Source of the DNA: Clostridia bacterium
GTDB lineage: Bacteria > Bacillota > Clostridia > Christensenellales > Christensenellaceae
DNA: 64,000 nt
Assembly: GCA_017531505.1 (NCBI GenBank)
Contig: JAFXKX010000001.1
Span: 1-64,000 of the forward strand
Direction: 5' to 3'
How positions within the stretch are numbered: the stretch's first letter is position 1; each line of letters starts with the position of its first letter. The notes below the pieces were generated by a model. It did no database searches. It saw nothing but the letters and a program-made list of their open reading frames with translations, and was not told the origin of the DNA. This document shows positions 1 to 8,625 of the stretch, one piece after another. Made by a program: the position numbers and the translations under genes.

Positions 1-120
1 ATTCTGATCATCATTCTGTTGGTCATCATTGTTCTGATCATCATTATTCTGATCATCATTATTCTGATCATCATTCTGCTGGTCATCATTGTTCTGATCA
101 TCATTATTCTGATCATCATT
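1..120. repeat. 60-bp tandem repeat built from 15-bp units
   Basis: Positions 1-60 and 61-120 are identical except at base 20/80 (t versus c). Each 60-bp unit holds four 15-bp subunits coding for (N/Q)-(N/Q)-D-D-Q. A degenerate third unit follows at 121-160. Every unit is a multiple of three, so expansion or contraction keeps the reading frame. Confidence 0.9.
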
Positions 121-600
121 GTTCTGATCATCATCCTGCTGATCGTCATTGTTCATGTCATCTTCGTTTGCCTTATCAAAAACGATATTTGCTGCATCAA
201 AGTTGTTCATGCCATTATCAGACTCGGGTTCTTTGTTGTTCGGCTTATGAGTACCGTTGCCTTCTTTACCAAGAAGGAGGAAGGTTCCTGTTTCATCAGT
301 GGTTTCGTTTTCGAAACTTACAACGATTCCGCTTTTTGTTACGTTGAAATAGTTATCGGTTGTTCCCATATCGATATCCAGATGGTCGCCCTTCAGGGTT
401 CCTCTGTAGGTTTTCTTTGTTCCGTTTTCCGAAGGAACAGTGATCACAATCACATCACCTTTATTGCCCAGAGAAGATGTACCATGAATTTTTACAGAGG
501 TTTTGCTCTCGGGTGTTGCAAAAGCAGAAGTTACAAACATTGTGATGGTCAAAATAATTACTACGATGGTTGCTGCGATTTTCTTCATTGTATTTGTCAT
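1..600 (-). CDS. Secreted Asp/Asn/Gln-repeat protein (C-terminus cut by window edge)
   Basis: The frame stays open for 200 codons from the ATG at 600 to the left edge, so the C-terminus is missing. The ATG is preceded by a good ribosome binding site (GAAGGGAAG). Residues 1-28 form a signal peptide (Lys-Lys, a long Ile/Val/Leu core, then SAFA before TP). Residues about 30-110 look like a small beta-rich domain of unknown family. From about residue 145 the protein is almost only Asp, Asn and Gln in the pentapeptide DDQNN or DDQQN. No cell-wall anchor can be seen because the end is missing. Function unknown; the acidic tail could bind cations or act as a flexible spacer, which is inference only. 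Confidence 0.8.
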   Translation of the reverse strand, partial: MTNTMKKIAATIVVIILTITMFVTSAFATPESKTSVKIHGTSSLGNKGDVIVITVPSENGTKKTYRGTLKGDHLDIDMGTTDNYFNVTKSGIVVSFENETTDETGTFLLLGKEGNGTHKPNNKEPESDNGMNNFDAANIVFDKANEDDMNNDDQQDDDQNNDDQNNDDQNNDDQQNDDQNNDDQNNDDQNNDDQQNDDQN

Positions 601-667
601 GATTATACTTCCCTTCTGAATTTATTTTTTCCGTTCCGTATTTATAATCGAAATTCATATACCGATC

Positions 668-751
668 TTGTGACTTTAATATAACAAATGCAAGTCACAA
701 ATCCGGTCACACTTATAAATTTTATATACTTTTTTAAAAAAGTTTGTGACT
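668..751. promoter_or_regulatory. Cluster of TTGTGACT-type motifs upstream of the repeat protein
   Basis: Four GTGAC-containing motifs lie in the 5' flank of the secreted repeat protein: TTGTGACTT at 668-676 (plus), AAGTCACAA at 692-700, GGTCACAC at 705-712 (both reverse orientation), and TTGTGACT at 744-751. Alternating orientation in an AT-rich leader suggests sites for a dimeric regulator. No clean -35/-10 pair was found, so this is a weak call. Confidence 0.3.
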
Positions 752-785
752 CTTTTATATTCATTGGCATTTTTATTCAAAAAAA

Positions 786-804
786 GACTTGCATCGTACA
801 AGTC
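786..804 (-). terminator. Possible intrinsic terminator downstream of the tRNA-Ser region
   Basis: The 6-bp stem GACTTG/CAAGTC is followed on the minus strand by a run of T. It is short, and would end read-through from the tRNA genes toward the repeat protein. Confidence 0.4.
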
Positions 805-867
805 ATCGGTATTTTATCGTTTTATTTGACAGTAAGATAAGGAGCTTTTCGGATATTTTCAAAAAAA

Positions 868-894
868 GATGATTTGCAAAAAGTGCAAATCATC
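868..894 (-). terminator. Duplicated tRNA-Ser terminator, copy 2
   Basis: 11-bp stem GATGATTTGCA/TGCAAATCATC with a 5-nt loop, followed on the minus strand by seven T. Its hairpin is the same as the one at 1084-1110. Confidence 0.75.
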
Positions 895-1007
895 GATGCG
901 GAGAAAGAGGGATTTACCCGCTTGCGCTGCTGCGCTCGCGGCGCGCCGTGACGCTCCTCCTGCCACCGGCAGCGCGCTACGGCGGTTCAAATCCGTTGAA
1001 TTCATGT
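895..1007 (-). pseudogene. Decayed tRNA-Ser copy with GC-rich replacement
   Basis: Read on the minus strand this begins with the 5' flank of the tRNA-Ser(GCU) gene (ACATGAATTC) and ends with the same 3' acceptor end (TTTCTCCG). The interior D-arm, anticodon arm and variable arm are replaced by a segment very rich in G and C (about 917-990), and the T-arm is damaged. It cannot fold as a tRNA and lacks CCA. The base composition of the interior is unlike its surroundings, which suggests insertion of a small repeat element into a duplicated tRNA gene (inference). Confidence 0.55.
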
Positions 1008-1020
1008 GTCGAACCAAAAA

Positions 1021-1040
1021 AAGCACCCTGCTGGGTGCTT
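1021..1040 (-). terminator. Intrinsic terminator between tRNA-Ser and its relic
   Basis: Stem AAGCACCC/GGGTGCTT with a 4-nt loop. A T-tract follows on both strands, the longer one on the minus strand, so it mainly stops transcription coming from the tRNA genes. Confidence 0.7.
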
Positions 1041-1083
1041 CTTTTTGGCGGAGAAGTAGGAACACAATATTTTGCAAAAAAAA

Positions 1084-1110
1084 GATGATTTGCAAAAAGT
1101 GCAAATCATC
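1084..1110 (-). terminator. Intrinsic terminator of tRNA-Ser(GCU)
   Basis: 11-bp perfect stem directly after the tRNA CCA end, followed by eight T on the minus strand. Confidence 0.85.
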
Positions 1111-1112
1111 GG

Positions 1113-1204
1113 TGGCGGAGAAAGAGGGATTTGAACCCTCGCTACGATTCTCTCGTACTACTCCCTTAGCAGGGGAGCCCCTTCGGCCTCTTGGGTATTT
1201 CTCC
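1113..1204 (-). tRNA. tRNA-Ser (anticodon GCU)
   Basis: The 92-nt minus-strand sequence starts GGAGAAATACCC, has anticodon loop CUGCUAA inside stem CUCCC/GGGAG, a long class II variable arm, T-arm GAGGGTTCAAATCCCTC and a 7-bp acceptor stem GGAGAAA/TTTCTCC. The discriminator G and CCA are encoded. The long variable arm and GCU anticodon identify a serine tRNA for AGC/AGU codons. Confidence 0.95.
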
Positions 1205-1251
1205 GAATTCATGTTTTATATTTTATTTGGAGATATCCGCCTTTAAAAAAT

Positions 1252-1340
1252 TGGCGGAGAAGGTGGGATTCGAACCCACGGTACCTTGCGGTATCACTGG
1301 TTTTCAAGACCAGCTCCTTAAACCCCTCGGACACCTCTCC
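1252..1340 (-). tRNA. tRNA-Ser (anticodon UGA)
   Basis: The 89-nt minus-strand sequence starts GGAGAGGTGTCC, has the anticodon stem-loop CTGGTCTTGAAAACCAG with UGA, a long variable arm and T-arm GTGGGTTCGAATCCCAC, and ends CTTCTCCGCCA with CCA encoded. It lies 47 bp upstream of tRNA-Ser(GCU) in the same orientation, so the two are probably co-transcribed. Confidence 0.95.
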
Positions 1341-1440
1341 CCGAAATCTAATGCATACCGATTATATCAAAGTAATTTTTGAATGTCAACCTTCGCACAA
1401 GATAATCTTATTTTTTTGCTTTTTCGCGCTTTTATAATGA

Positions 1441-1464
1441 AAGGACCTCATTTATGAGGTCCTT
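1441..1464 (-). terminator. Terminator after gyrA (stem active on both strands)
   Basis: 10-bp stem AAGGACCTCA/TGAGGTCCTT just past the gyrA stop codon. The T-run is stronger on the plus strand than on the minus strand, but position points to gyrA. Confidence 0.6.
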
Positions 1465-1476
1465 TTTTATATTGCT

Positions 1477-3948
1477 TTATGCTTCTTCGGTCGTTTCTTC
1501 CAACTGCTCTTCCTGTTCCTGAGGCAGTTTTGCAATACTTACGACCTGTTCATCCTGACCAAGGCGCATGATGCGTACACCCTGTGCAGATCTGCCAAAT
1601 ACCGAGATACCCCTTGCCTCCATACGGATGATGACGTTGGAGTTGTTGATGATCACGATATCTTCATCTTCCCCTACGGTGACGATGCCGGCCAGATTAC
1701 CCGTCTTTTTGCTGAGATTCATGGTCTTTGCACCCAGACCGCCACGTGCCTGTTCACGGTATTCGTCTGCAGTACTGCGTTTACCGAAACCGTTTTCGGA
1801 GATAACCAATACATGCTGATCATCCCGCAGTACCCCTGCACCGATGACATAGTCACCTTCTCTGAGTTTCATACCGCGTACACCCACTGCCACTCTGCCC
1901 ATGGGGCGTACATCCTTTTCGTGGAATGCAATGGCCATACCCTCGTGAGAGCCGATGATGATCTTGTCTTCACCATGGGTCTTAAGCACGCTTACCAATT
2001 CATCCTCTTCACGCAGCGCGATCGCAATGATACCATTCTGACGAATGTTTGCAAATGCGGCCAATTCCGTCTTTTTGATGATACCTTCCTTGGTGATCAT
2101 GACCAGATTGGAATCTTCGTCCATGCTCTGGATAGGGAATACGGCAGATACCTTCTCGCCGTCATCCAATGCCAGCATATTGACGATTGCCATACCCTTT
2201 GCAGAACGCTCGTATGCCGGGATCTGGTAACACTTTTTGATATATACCTTACCTTTTGTGGTAAAGAACAAAATATTGTTATGGGTCGAACTGGTAAAGA
2301 TATCTTTGACCGCATCTTCCTCTTTGGTAGCAAGACCGGTAATACCTTTGCCGCCGCGCCGCTGTACACGGTAGTTATCGCTGGCAGTACGCTTGATATA
2401 TCCCTGCTGTGTCAGCGTGATGACCATATCCTCTTCCTGGATCAGATCTTCGATATCGATCTCGTCTTCGGCATGACCGATAGCAGTACGTCTTTCATCG
2501 GAATAACGCGCCTTGATATCCTGCAGGTCTTTTTTGATGATGTCATAAACCAGTGCCGGTTCTTCCAGTACCCGTCTGAAATATGCGATCTGTTTGGACA
2601 GTGTATCGTATTCTTCCTGCAATCTGTTTCTTTCCAGACCGGTCAATCTCTGCAGACGCATATCCAGGATCGCCTGCGCCTGTACTTCAGTAAAGGCAAA
2701 TTTTTCGATCAATGCCAGACGTGCAGTTGTACCGTCTTTGGATGCACGGATGGTATGGATGATCTCGTCGATAACATCCAGTGCCTTCAGCAGGCCTTCC
2801 AGAATATGTGCACGTTTAAGCGCCTTCTCCAGATCAAATCTGGTACGGCGTTCAATTACCTCGCGCTGATACTTGATATATTCGGTCAAAACCTCTTTGA
2901 TATTGAGTACGCGGGGTTCGCTGTCCACCAATGCCAGCATAATAATGCCGTAGCTGATCTGCAGCTGTGTATGCTTATACAGCTGATTGAGCACTACAGA
3001 TGCATTGGCACCCTTTTTGAGGTCGATGACCACACGCATACCTGTATGGTCTGATTCGTCGTTGGCATCGGCAATACCGTCAATTTTCTTGTCTCTTGCC
3101 AGTTCACGGATGGTGCCGACCAGCACTTCCTTATTGACCTGATAAGGGATCTCGGTAATGACGATCTTCTGATGATCTTTTTCTACCTCGATCTCAGACT
3201 TTGCACGCAGCACGATCTTGCCGCGGCCGGTGTGATATGCCTGACGGATGCCGGAGTATCCGATGATCTCGCCGCCGGTGGGGAAGTCAGGTCCTTTCAG
3301 ATGCTGCATCAGCTGATCAATGGTAATATCCGGATCATCGATACATGCACAGGTAGCATCCACGACCTCACCCAGATTGTGGGGCGGGATGTTGGTCGCC
3401 ATACCTACCGCAATACCGCCGGAGCCGTTTACCAGCAAATTCGGGAAACGGGAAGGCAGCGTAACGGGCTGCTGCAAGGTTCCGTCAAAGTTCGGGTAAA
3501 AATCTACGGTATCTTTATCGATATCACGGACAAGTTCCATGGCGATCTTGCCCATTCTGGCTTCGGTATAACGCATTGCTGCTGCACCGTCGCCGTCAAC
3601 AGAGCCGAAGTTACCGTGTCCGTCTACCAGCAGATATCTGGTAGAAAAGTCCTGCGCCATACGGACCATACTGTCGTAAATAGCAGAATCACCATGGGGG
3701 TGATATTTACCCAAAACGTCACCGACGATACGCGCACTCTTCTTGTGAGGCTTATCCGGTGTGATGCCCTGCTCGGACATAGAGTAGATAATACGTCTGT
3801 GTACCGGCTTCAGACCGTCCCTTACATCCGGCAAAGCACGGTTGATGATAACCGCCATTGCATAGGAAATAAAGGATTTTTTCATTTCGCCCCCAAGATC
3901 GAGGGGAATGATACGGGATGTATTGTTATTGTTATTTTGTGTTTCCAT
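1477..3948 (-). CDS. gyrA: DNA gyrase subunit A
   Basis: ATP-dependent type II topoisomerase subunit that cuts and rejoins DNA to introduce negative supercoils; works as A2B2 with GyrB. 823 residues, normal for the family. The active-site Tyr is Y127 in RYTEA. The GyrA box QRRGGKG at 529-535 in the C-terminal beta-pinwheel separates it from ParC. The quinolone-resistance region has Ser88 and Asp92 at the positions of E. coli Ser83 and Asp87, the usual sensitive residues. The tail is acidic ([11 protein letters not shown]). It lies 18 bp after gyrB in the same operon and is followed by a terminator. Confidence 0.97.
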   Translation of the reverse strand: METQNNNNNTSRIIPLDLGGEMKKSFISYAMAVIINRALPDVRDGLKPVHRRIIYSMSEQGITPDKPHKKSARIVGDVLGKYHPHGDSAIYDSMVRMAQDFSTRYLLVDGHGNFGSVDGDGAAAMRYTEARMGKIAMELVRDIDKDTVDFYPNFDGTLQQPVTLPSRFPNLLVNGSGGIAVGMATNIPPHNLGEVVDATCACIDDPDITIDQLMQHLKGPDFPTGGEIIGYSGIRQAYHTGRGKIVLRAKSEIEVEKDHQKIVITEIPYQVNKEVLVGTIRELARDKKIDGIADANDESDHTGMRVVIDLKKGANASVVLNQLYKHTQLQISYGIIMLALVDSEPRVLNIKEVLTEYIKYQREVIERRTRFDLEKALKRAHILEGLLKALDVIDEIIHTIRASKDGTTARLALIEKFAFTEVQAQAILDMRLQRLTGLERNRLQEEYDTLSKQIAYFRRVLEEPALVYDIIKKDLQDIKARYSDERRTAIGHAEDEIDIEDLIQEEDMVITLTQQGYIKRTASDNYRVQRRGGKGITGLATKEEDAVKDIFTSSTHNNILFFTTKGKVYIKKCYQIPAYERSAKGMAIVNMLALDDGEKVSAVFPIQSMDEDSNLVMITKEGIIKKTELAAFANIRQNGIIAIALREEDELVSVLKTHGEDKIIIGSHEGMAIAFHEKDVRPMGRVAVGVRGMKLREGDYVIGAGVLRDDQHVLVISENGFGKRSTADEYREQARGGLGAKTMNLSKKTGNLAGIVTVGEDEDIVIINNSNVIIRMEARGISVFGRSAQGVRIMRLGQDEQVVSIAKLPQEQEEQLEETTEEA

Positions 3949-3966
3949 TCTTGATTGCTCCCGTTA

Positions 3967-5880
3967 TCAGATATCCAGGCTGGCTTTATCTACCATCTTG
4001 GAGTTTTCTTCGATAAAGTTGCGGCGAGGTTCTACTTCTTCGCCCATAAGGATCGTAAACAGTTCATCTGCTTCCATTGCGCTTTCCAGCGTGATCTGCA
4101 TCAGCGTGCGTCCGTTGGGATCCATGGTGGTCTCTTTTAACTGTACGGCATCCATTTCACCCAGACCTTTATAACGCTGAATTTCATACCCCGTACCGGG
4201 ATGTTCTTCCAGATACTTTACACGTTCCTCTTCCGTATACGCATAGAAAATTTCTTTTCCTTTGGAAATACGGTACAAAGGCGGCAATGCTGCATATACA
4301 TGCCCCTGTTCGATGATGGGACGCAGATAGCGATAGAAGAAAGTGAGCAGCAAAATACGGATATGGCTGCCGTCTACGTCTGCATCCGTCATAATGATGA
4401 TCTTGTCGTAACGCAGCTTTGAAATATCAAATTCCGGACCGTAACCGGTACCGAATGCAGTGATCATTGCACGGATTTCTGCGTTATCCAGCGCCTTTTC
4501 CACACGGGTCTTTTCTACATTGAGTATTTTACCGCGCAAAGGCAGGATAGCCTGCGTTTTTCTGTTACGCCCGTTCTTGGCACTGCCGCCTGCAGAGTCA
4601 CCCTCTACAATAAAAATTTCGCGTTCGGACACATCCTTGCTGGTGCAGTCTGCCAATTTGGAAGGCATGGAGAATAAACCGGATTTTTTACGGGTCACAT
4701 CTCTTGCCTTTCTGGCTGCTTCTCTTGCGGAGCGGGCCAGCAGACACTTTTCAATGATCCGTTTTGCTTCTTTGGGATTTTCCTCCAGATATTCGCTCAA
4801 CACCTTGCTCACGATATTATCGGTAAACGTACGCATGGAACTGTTACCCAGTTTTGTCTTGGTCTGTCCTTCAAACTGCGGTTCGGGCAGTTTGACACTG
4901 ATGACCGCTACCAGACCTTCACGTACGTCATCACCGCTCAGATTTTCATCTTTTTCTTTGAGCAAATTGTATTTTTTTGCATAGTTATTGATGGATTTGG
5001 TCAATGCCGCACGGAAGCCCATTTCGTGGGTACCGCCTTCTACGGTATTGATATTGTTTGCAAAGGAGAACGTAGTGGCATCGTATCTGTCGTTATACTG
5101 CATAGCGACTTCTACGATATTCATGTCCTTTTCTCCATACATATAGATGACTTTATCCAGCAGCGTGTTTTTTCCTTTATTCAGGTATTCCACAAAGGAA
5201 ATAATACCGCCTTCATAATAATACTCGTGCTGTTCCTGCGGCTCTTTTCTCTCGTCGGTAATGCTGATGCGAATACCTCTGTTCAAAAATGCCATTTCTC
5301 TGAAACGTCTGCGCAGCGTATCATAATCGAATTCTACAGTTTCGAAGATTTCTGGATCCGGGAAGAACTCGATGGTCGTACCGGTACCGTCGGATTTTGC
5401 AATTTCATATACTTCGCACTGGGGCACACCACGGGAATATTCCTGAGAAACGATACGGCCGTCTCTTTCTACCGTTGCGATCAATTTATGAGACAGTGCA
5501 TTTACAACAGATACACCTACACCATGCAGACCGCCGGATACTTTGTATCCGCCGCCGCCAAACTTACCGCCGGCATGCAGCATGGTCAAAGCAACTTCCA
5601 ACGTAGATTTTCCCGTCTGTTCATTGATACCCGTAGGAATACCGCGTCCGTTATCTTTGATACGGGCACTGCCTTCTTTGGTCAGCGTTACTTCGATACG
5701 GTTACAAAATCCCGCCATCGCTTCGTCAATGGAGTTATCTACGATCTCATATACCAAATGATGCAAGCCGCGTTTGTCTGTAGAACCGATATACATACCC
5801 GGACGCTTACGTACCGGATCCAGACCTTCCAATATCTGAATTTGGCTCTCATCATAAGTGGACGATGTTTTTTCTGCCAT
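3967..5880 (-). CDS. gyrB: DNA gyrase subunit B
   Basis: ATPase subunit of gyrase, 637 residues. Start chosen at the ATG at 5880 ([13 protein letters not shown]) because AGGAGAAG lies just upstream; the open frame extends further but those codons are not family-like. GHKL ATPase motifs are present: [10 protein letters not shown] at 45-54, KDNGRGIP near 75 and GGLHGVG near 116. The C-terminal half has the TOPRIM motifs [10 protein letters not shown] and DADVDGSHI, and [10 protein letters not shown]. Being paired with gyrA beside recF and dnaN argues for gyrB, not parE. A terminator separates it from recF, so it probably has its own promoter. Confidence 0.97.
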   Translation of the reverse strand: MAEKTSSTYDESQIQILEGLDPVRKRPGMYIGSTDKRGLHHLVYEIVDNSIDEAMAGFCNRIEVTLTKEGSARIKDNGRGIPTGINEQTGKSTLEVALTMLHAGGKFGGGGYKVSGGLHGVGVSVVNALSHKLIATVERDGRIVSQEYSRGVPQCEVYEIAKSDGTGTTIEFFPDPEIFETVEFDYDTLRRRFREMAFLNRGIRISITDERKEPQEQHEYYYEGGIISFVEYLNKGKNTLLDKVIYMYGEKDMNIVEVAMQYNDRYDATTFSFANNINTVEGGTHEMGFRAALTKSINNYAKKYNLLKEKDENLSGDDVREGLVAVISVKLPEPQFEGQTKTKLGNSSMRTFTDNIVSKVLSEYLEENPKEAKRIIEKCLLARSAREAARKARDVTRKKSGLFSMPSKLADCTSKDVSEREIFIVEGDSAGGSAKNGRNRKTQAILPLRGKILNVEKTRVEKALDNAEIRAMITAFGTGYGPEFDISKLRYDKIIIMTDADVDGSHIRILLLTFFYRYLRPIIEQGHVYAALPPLYRISKGKEIFYAYTEEERVKYLEEHPGTGYEIQRYKGLGEMDAVQLKETTMDPNGRTLMQITLESAMEADELFTILMGEEVEPRRNFIEENSKMVDKASLDI

Positions 5881-5998
5881 ACTCTTCTCCTGTCTCCCGC
5901 TCCAAAACCGCAAAAAAACCTGCCTTTGTTTTCCGCAAAACAAGGCAAAGGAATTTGTTTTTTCAGAACGTAAATTTAAAATTTCTTCTTTATTATAT

Positions 5999-6027
5999 AT
6001 TATACCTCAATTTCATGTTTTCTAAAA
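5999..6027 (-). promoter_or_regulatory. Candidate gyrB-gyrA promoter
   Basis: A perfect TATAAT (minus strand, 5999-6004) lies between the recF terminator and gyrB. At 17 bp upstream is TTTTAG, a weak -35. Position after the terminator supports it; the -35 is poor. Confidence 0.4.
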
Positions 6028-6054
6028 GACTTTTCGCTCTTTTTTATATAAAAA

Positions 6055-6073
6055 AACGCCCAAAAAGGGCGTT
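6055..6073 (-). terminator. recF terminator
   Basis: AACGCC/GGCGTT stem followed on the minus strand by a long T-run, 19 bp after the recF stop codon. It separates the dnaA-dnaN-recF group from gyrBA. Confidence 0.8.
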
Positions 6074-6091
6074 AAAATCGTTTTTTTACAG

Positions 6092-7177
6092 TCACTTGAC
6101 TTGTTTTACCTTTGCATGGTCCACCTGATAATATGCGGCTTCCGGGAAGCGCTGCATACCATCGATATCCGTACAGGTAATAAAGACCTGTTTTTTGCTG
6201 ACGATCTCCATCAGGCTCTCTTTCCGGCGTTTATCCAATTCTGAAAATACATCGTCCAGCAGCAGTATCGGGCTTTCCCCCGTCTGCTCTTGCGCAATCT
6301 CCAAAGCTGCCAATTTGATAGCCAGCAGTGCCGTTCGCTGTTGCCCCTGAGATGCATAGATCTTGGAATCTTTCCCATTGATGAAAATTTCCAGATCTTC
6401 ACGATGGGGTCCTACCAGAGAAATTCCTATTTCCCGTTCTCTTTTTGCATTTATCTGCATTTTTTCCAGCAATCCTGTCTGTATATCCTCTGCTTCTGTG
6501 CTGCTCTTATATCGGATTTGTATGCTTTCCGTTACGTTTTGAAGATTCTGATAAAATGCCGCACCGTATTGATTGAGTTTTTCTACAAATACCCTTCTTC
6601 TGCGAATAATGCCGGCACCGTATTGTGCCAGCTGCACATTATACGCTTCTATGACGCCGTCCTTTGCATGCATATCCTTGAGCAGTTTATTTTTGCTTTT
6701 CAGAGCCAACACATAACTTTGTACATCCCGGTAATACCCGCTGCTGATCTTACAAAGTTCCATATCCATCATGCGGCGTCTGAGTGAAGGGGATTCCTTA
6801 ATGATCCTCAGATCCTCCGGTGCAAATACGATGGAATTCATAGCACCCATCAATTCGGATATTTTCTTGATGGGAAGCCCATTGAGTTTTACACTGCGCT
6901 TTGCTTCCCCAAAAATGCCGATCTCAATTTTTCCGCGATGGGAACCGGTACTGTATCCGGCAAAAATGCCGGCAAAGGGCTGGCCTTCGCGGATCAATTT
7001 GCTGTCCTGCGTACCCCGGAAGGATTTGCCGCAGGACAAATAATTGATCGCCTCTATCAGGTTTGTTTTTCCCATGGCATTTCTGCCCACAAATACATTG
7101 ATCCCGTGTGAGAGTTCTGAAAGCTCTAACGATTTAAAATTTCGGAAATCACGCAGTGACAGTCTTTCCAGACGCAT
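6092..7177 (-). CDS. recF: DNA replication and repair protein RecF
   Basis: SMC-like ATPase that binds gaps at stalled forks and helps load RecA with RecO and RecR. 361 residues, family length. Walker A GRNAMGKTN is at 31-39 (RecF typically has GxNxxGKT). The ABC-type signature ASQGQQR and Walker B PILLLDDVFSELD are near the C-terminus. It follows dnaN by 23 bp. The small S4-domain gene yaaA, which lies between dnaN and recF in many Firmicutes, is absent here. Confidence 0.96.
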   Translation of the reverse strand: MRLERLSLRDFRNFKSLELSELSHGINVFVGRNAMGKTNLIEAINYLSCGKSFRGTQDSKLIREGQPFAGIFAGYSTGSHRGKIEIGIFGEAKRSVKLNGLPIKKISELMGAMNSIVFAPEDLRIIKESPSLRRRMMDMELCKISSGYYRDVQSYVLALKSKNKLLKDMHAKDGVIEAYNVQLAQYGAGIIRRRRVFVEKLNQYGAAFYQNLQNVTESIQIRYKSSTEAEDIQTGLLEKMQINAKREREIGISLVGPHREDLEIFINGKDSKIYASQGQQRTALLAIKLAALEIAQEQTGESPILLLDDVFSELDKRRKESLMEIVSKKQVFITCTDIDGMQRFPEAAYYQVDHAKVKQVK

Positions 7178-7200
7178 GGATACAAACCCTTTCTGATGCT

Positions 7201-8310
7201 TTATTCTGCTACATTGACCGGAACGACCAGATACAGGAACTCGTCTCCGGAAACCGGCTTGATGACGCAGGGCTGCAGTCTGCCGGTAAATTCCATATAC
7301 ACTTCTTCGTCTTCCACGACCTTAAATACATCCAGCAGGAATTTTGCATTGAATGCGATACGCAGCATATCTCCCTGCATGTCTACCGGCAATTTATCCT
7401 GCGTCTCACCATATTCGGATTTGGACTGAAGATCGATATAGGAATTTTCAATAGACATACGGATCAGGTTGGAGCTGTCTTCTCTTGCCAATACCATCAT
7501 CAGTTCCAGGCTGCGTTCAAACAAACCGGTGTTGACACGCACACGGGTCTTATACTGCATCGGGATAATGGCACGGTAATTAATAAATTCGCCATCCAGC
7601 AGGCGTGTAAAAATCTCTACGCTTTCGCTGGAAAGATAGCAGGCATTATCATTGAAACAAAGGGTAACATCTCCATCTTCCTCATTCATGATACGGGAAG
7701 CTTCCTTGAGCATTTTGGAAGGAACGACCGCTTTGATTTTAGTCTTGGTGCTGATCGGTGTTACTTTCTTTGCCATACGGATGCCGTCGATACCTACTAC
7801 ACTTAAGGTACCTGCATCGGGATCTGTCTCGATCAGCAGACCGGTGAAAATAGGTCTGTCTTCTGCCGTATATGCGGAAAAGGCAGTTTTATCGATCATT
7901 TCTTTGAAGATCTTCTGCTTGATGGTGATCTTTTTATCCTCTGCTGCATCCATTTCGGGGAATGCGGGGAACTGCTGTGCATCCATCTCTGAAAGAACAG
8001 CACTGGAGTTGGCACCGCTGATACGGATGGAAGCTTCCTCTCTTTCAAAGATCAACTCACCGGAAGGAAATTTATTGACGATATCATACAGGATGCGTGC
8101 AGGGATCGCCGTTTCACCGGGCTGTTCTACCTGTGCATATACCGTCGTTTTCATTGCAGTTGTCATATCAAATGCATCCAGAACCAAAGATTGTTCTACG
8201 GTTTTGATATGGATACATTCCAAAATAGATTTCTGATATTTACCGTATGCGGCACGCATGACGATGTTGATGCCTTTGATAAGTTCTTCCTTATTGCAGA
8301 TAAACTTCAT
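7201..8310 (-). CDS. dnaN: DNA polymerase III beta subunit (sliding clamp)
   Basis: Ring-shaped processivity clamp that tethers polymerase III to DNA. 369 residues with three repeated clamp folds of about 120 residues. The N-terminus MKFICNKEEL and the C-terminal stretch PCVIKPVSGDEFLYLVVPVN (including the usual P-x-x-P/VMP-like clamp end in variant form) match the family. The start is set by AAGGAGCC just upstream of the ATG. The gene lies downstream of dnaA across a 315-bp spacer that holds DnaA boxes. Confidence 0.97.
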   Translation of the reverse strand: MKFICNKEELIKGINIVMRAAYGKYQKSILECIHIKTVEQSLVLDAFDMTTAMKTTVYAQVEQPGETAIPARILYDIVNKFPSGELIFEREEASIRISGANSSAVLSEMDAQQFPAFPEMDAAEDKKITIKQKIFKEMIDKTAFSAYTAEDRPIFTGLLIETDPDAGTLSVVGIDGIRMAKKVTPISTKTKIKAVVPSKMLKEASRIMNEEDGDVTLCFNDNACYLSSESVEIFTRLLDGEFINYRAIIPMQYKTRVRVNTGLFERSLELMMVLAREDSSNLIRMSIENSYIDLQSKSEYGETQDKLPVDMQGDMLRIAFNAKFLLDVFKVVEDEEVYMEFTGRLQPCVIKPVSGDEFLYLVVPVNVAE

Positions 8311-8361
8311 AATTGGCTCCTTCTTGTTTTATGACGATTAAAATATTAATTTGTAGTGGTT

Positions 8362-8390
8362 ATTATAGGGAGTGTTGATAATGTGGATAA
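8362..8390 (-). promoter_or_regulatory. Candidate dnaN promoter overlapping DnaA boxes
   Basis: TATAAT on the minus strand at 8362-8367 with TTATCC at the -35 position, 17 bp away. The -35 lies inside a DnaA box (8382-8390), so DnaA binding could control dnaN. The -35 match is weak. Confidence 0.4.
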
Positions 8391-8623
8391 CTTTGTGTAT
8401 AAGCATGAATAAAGGCTTTTTCAGATGCACATACTGTCAGTTTCGTGTGGATTGCGCATGGATGCGTTGTATAAATTCTGTTTTTTGTTGTGTATAACTT
8501 TTGAAAAGCAAAAAAAGTAAAAGAATAAACGCAATAAAATCTGTAAAAATGCAGGAGTTTTTATACAAATAACTGACAGTTTATGTACAGAAATTCCACA
8601 AAGTTGTCAACAAATGTGGATAA
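8373..8623. other. oriC, dnaA-dnaN side: DnaA boxes
   Basis: In the 315-bp dnaA-dnaN spacer I see DnaA-box sequences in reverse orientation: TGTTGATAA 8373-8381, TGTGGATAA 8382-8390, TGTGTATAA 8394-8402 and 8489-8497, and TGTGGATAA 8615-8623. The stretch 8500-8560 is AT-rich and is a candidate unwinding element. In Bacillus subtilis the unwinding site lies on this side of dnaA (established knowledge); its place here is inferred. Confidence 0.8.
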
Positions 8624-8625
8624 CA

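Larger units (their letters stand above)
861..1132. repeat. Direct duplication of tRNA-Ser 3' end plus its terminator
   Basis: Bases 861-915 and 1077-1132 are nearly identical: A-tract, GATGATTTGCA hairpin, then the 3' acceptor and T-arm end of tRNA-Ser. They differ at the point where the intact gene has its CCA. The 10-mer GAATTCATGT, which flanks the 5' end of the intact gene at 1205-1214, also recurs at 998-1007. This is a duplicated tRNA locus. Confidence 0.75.

Noticed and set aside
1-160. CRISPR-like short repeats
   Set aside because: The units are contiguous with no unique spacers and encode an in-frame amino-acid repeat.
19-684. 221-codon plus-strand open frame rich in Ile and Leu
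   Set aside because: It is the antisense shadow of the DDQNN repeats; the minus strand has the ribosome binding site, signal peptide and sensible composition.
859-1246. Overlapping open frames of 117 and 125 codons on both strands
   Set aside because: They run across tRNA-Ser, its relic and terminator hairpins; composition and position show they are non-coding.
7178-7200. Possible yaaA (S4-domain) gene between dnaN and recF
   Set aside because: Only 23 bp separate the two genes, so it is absent here.
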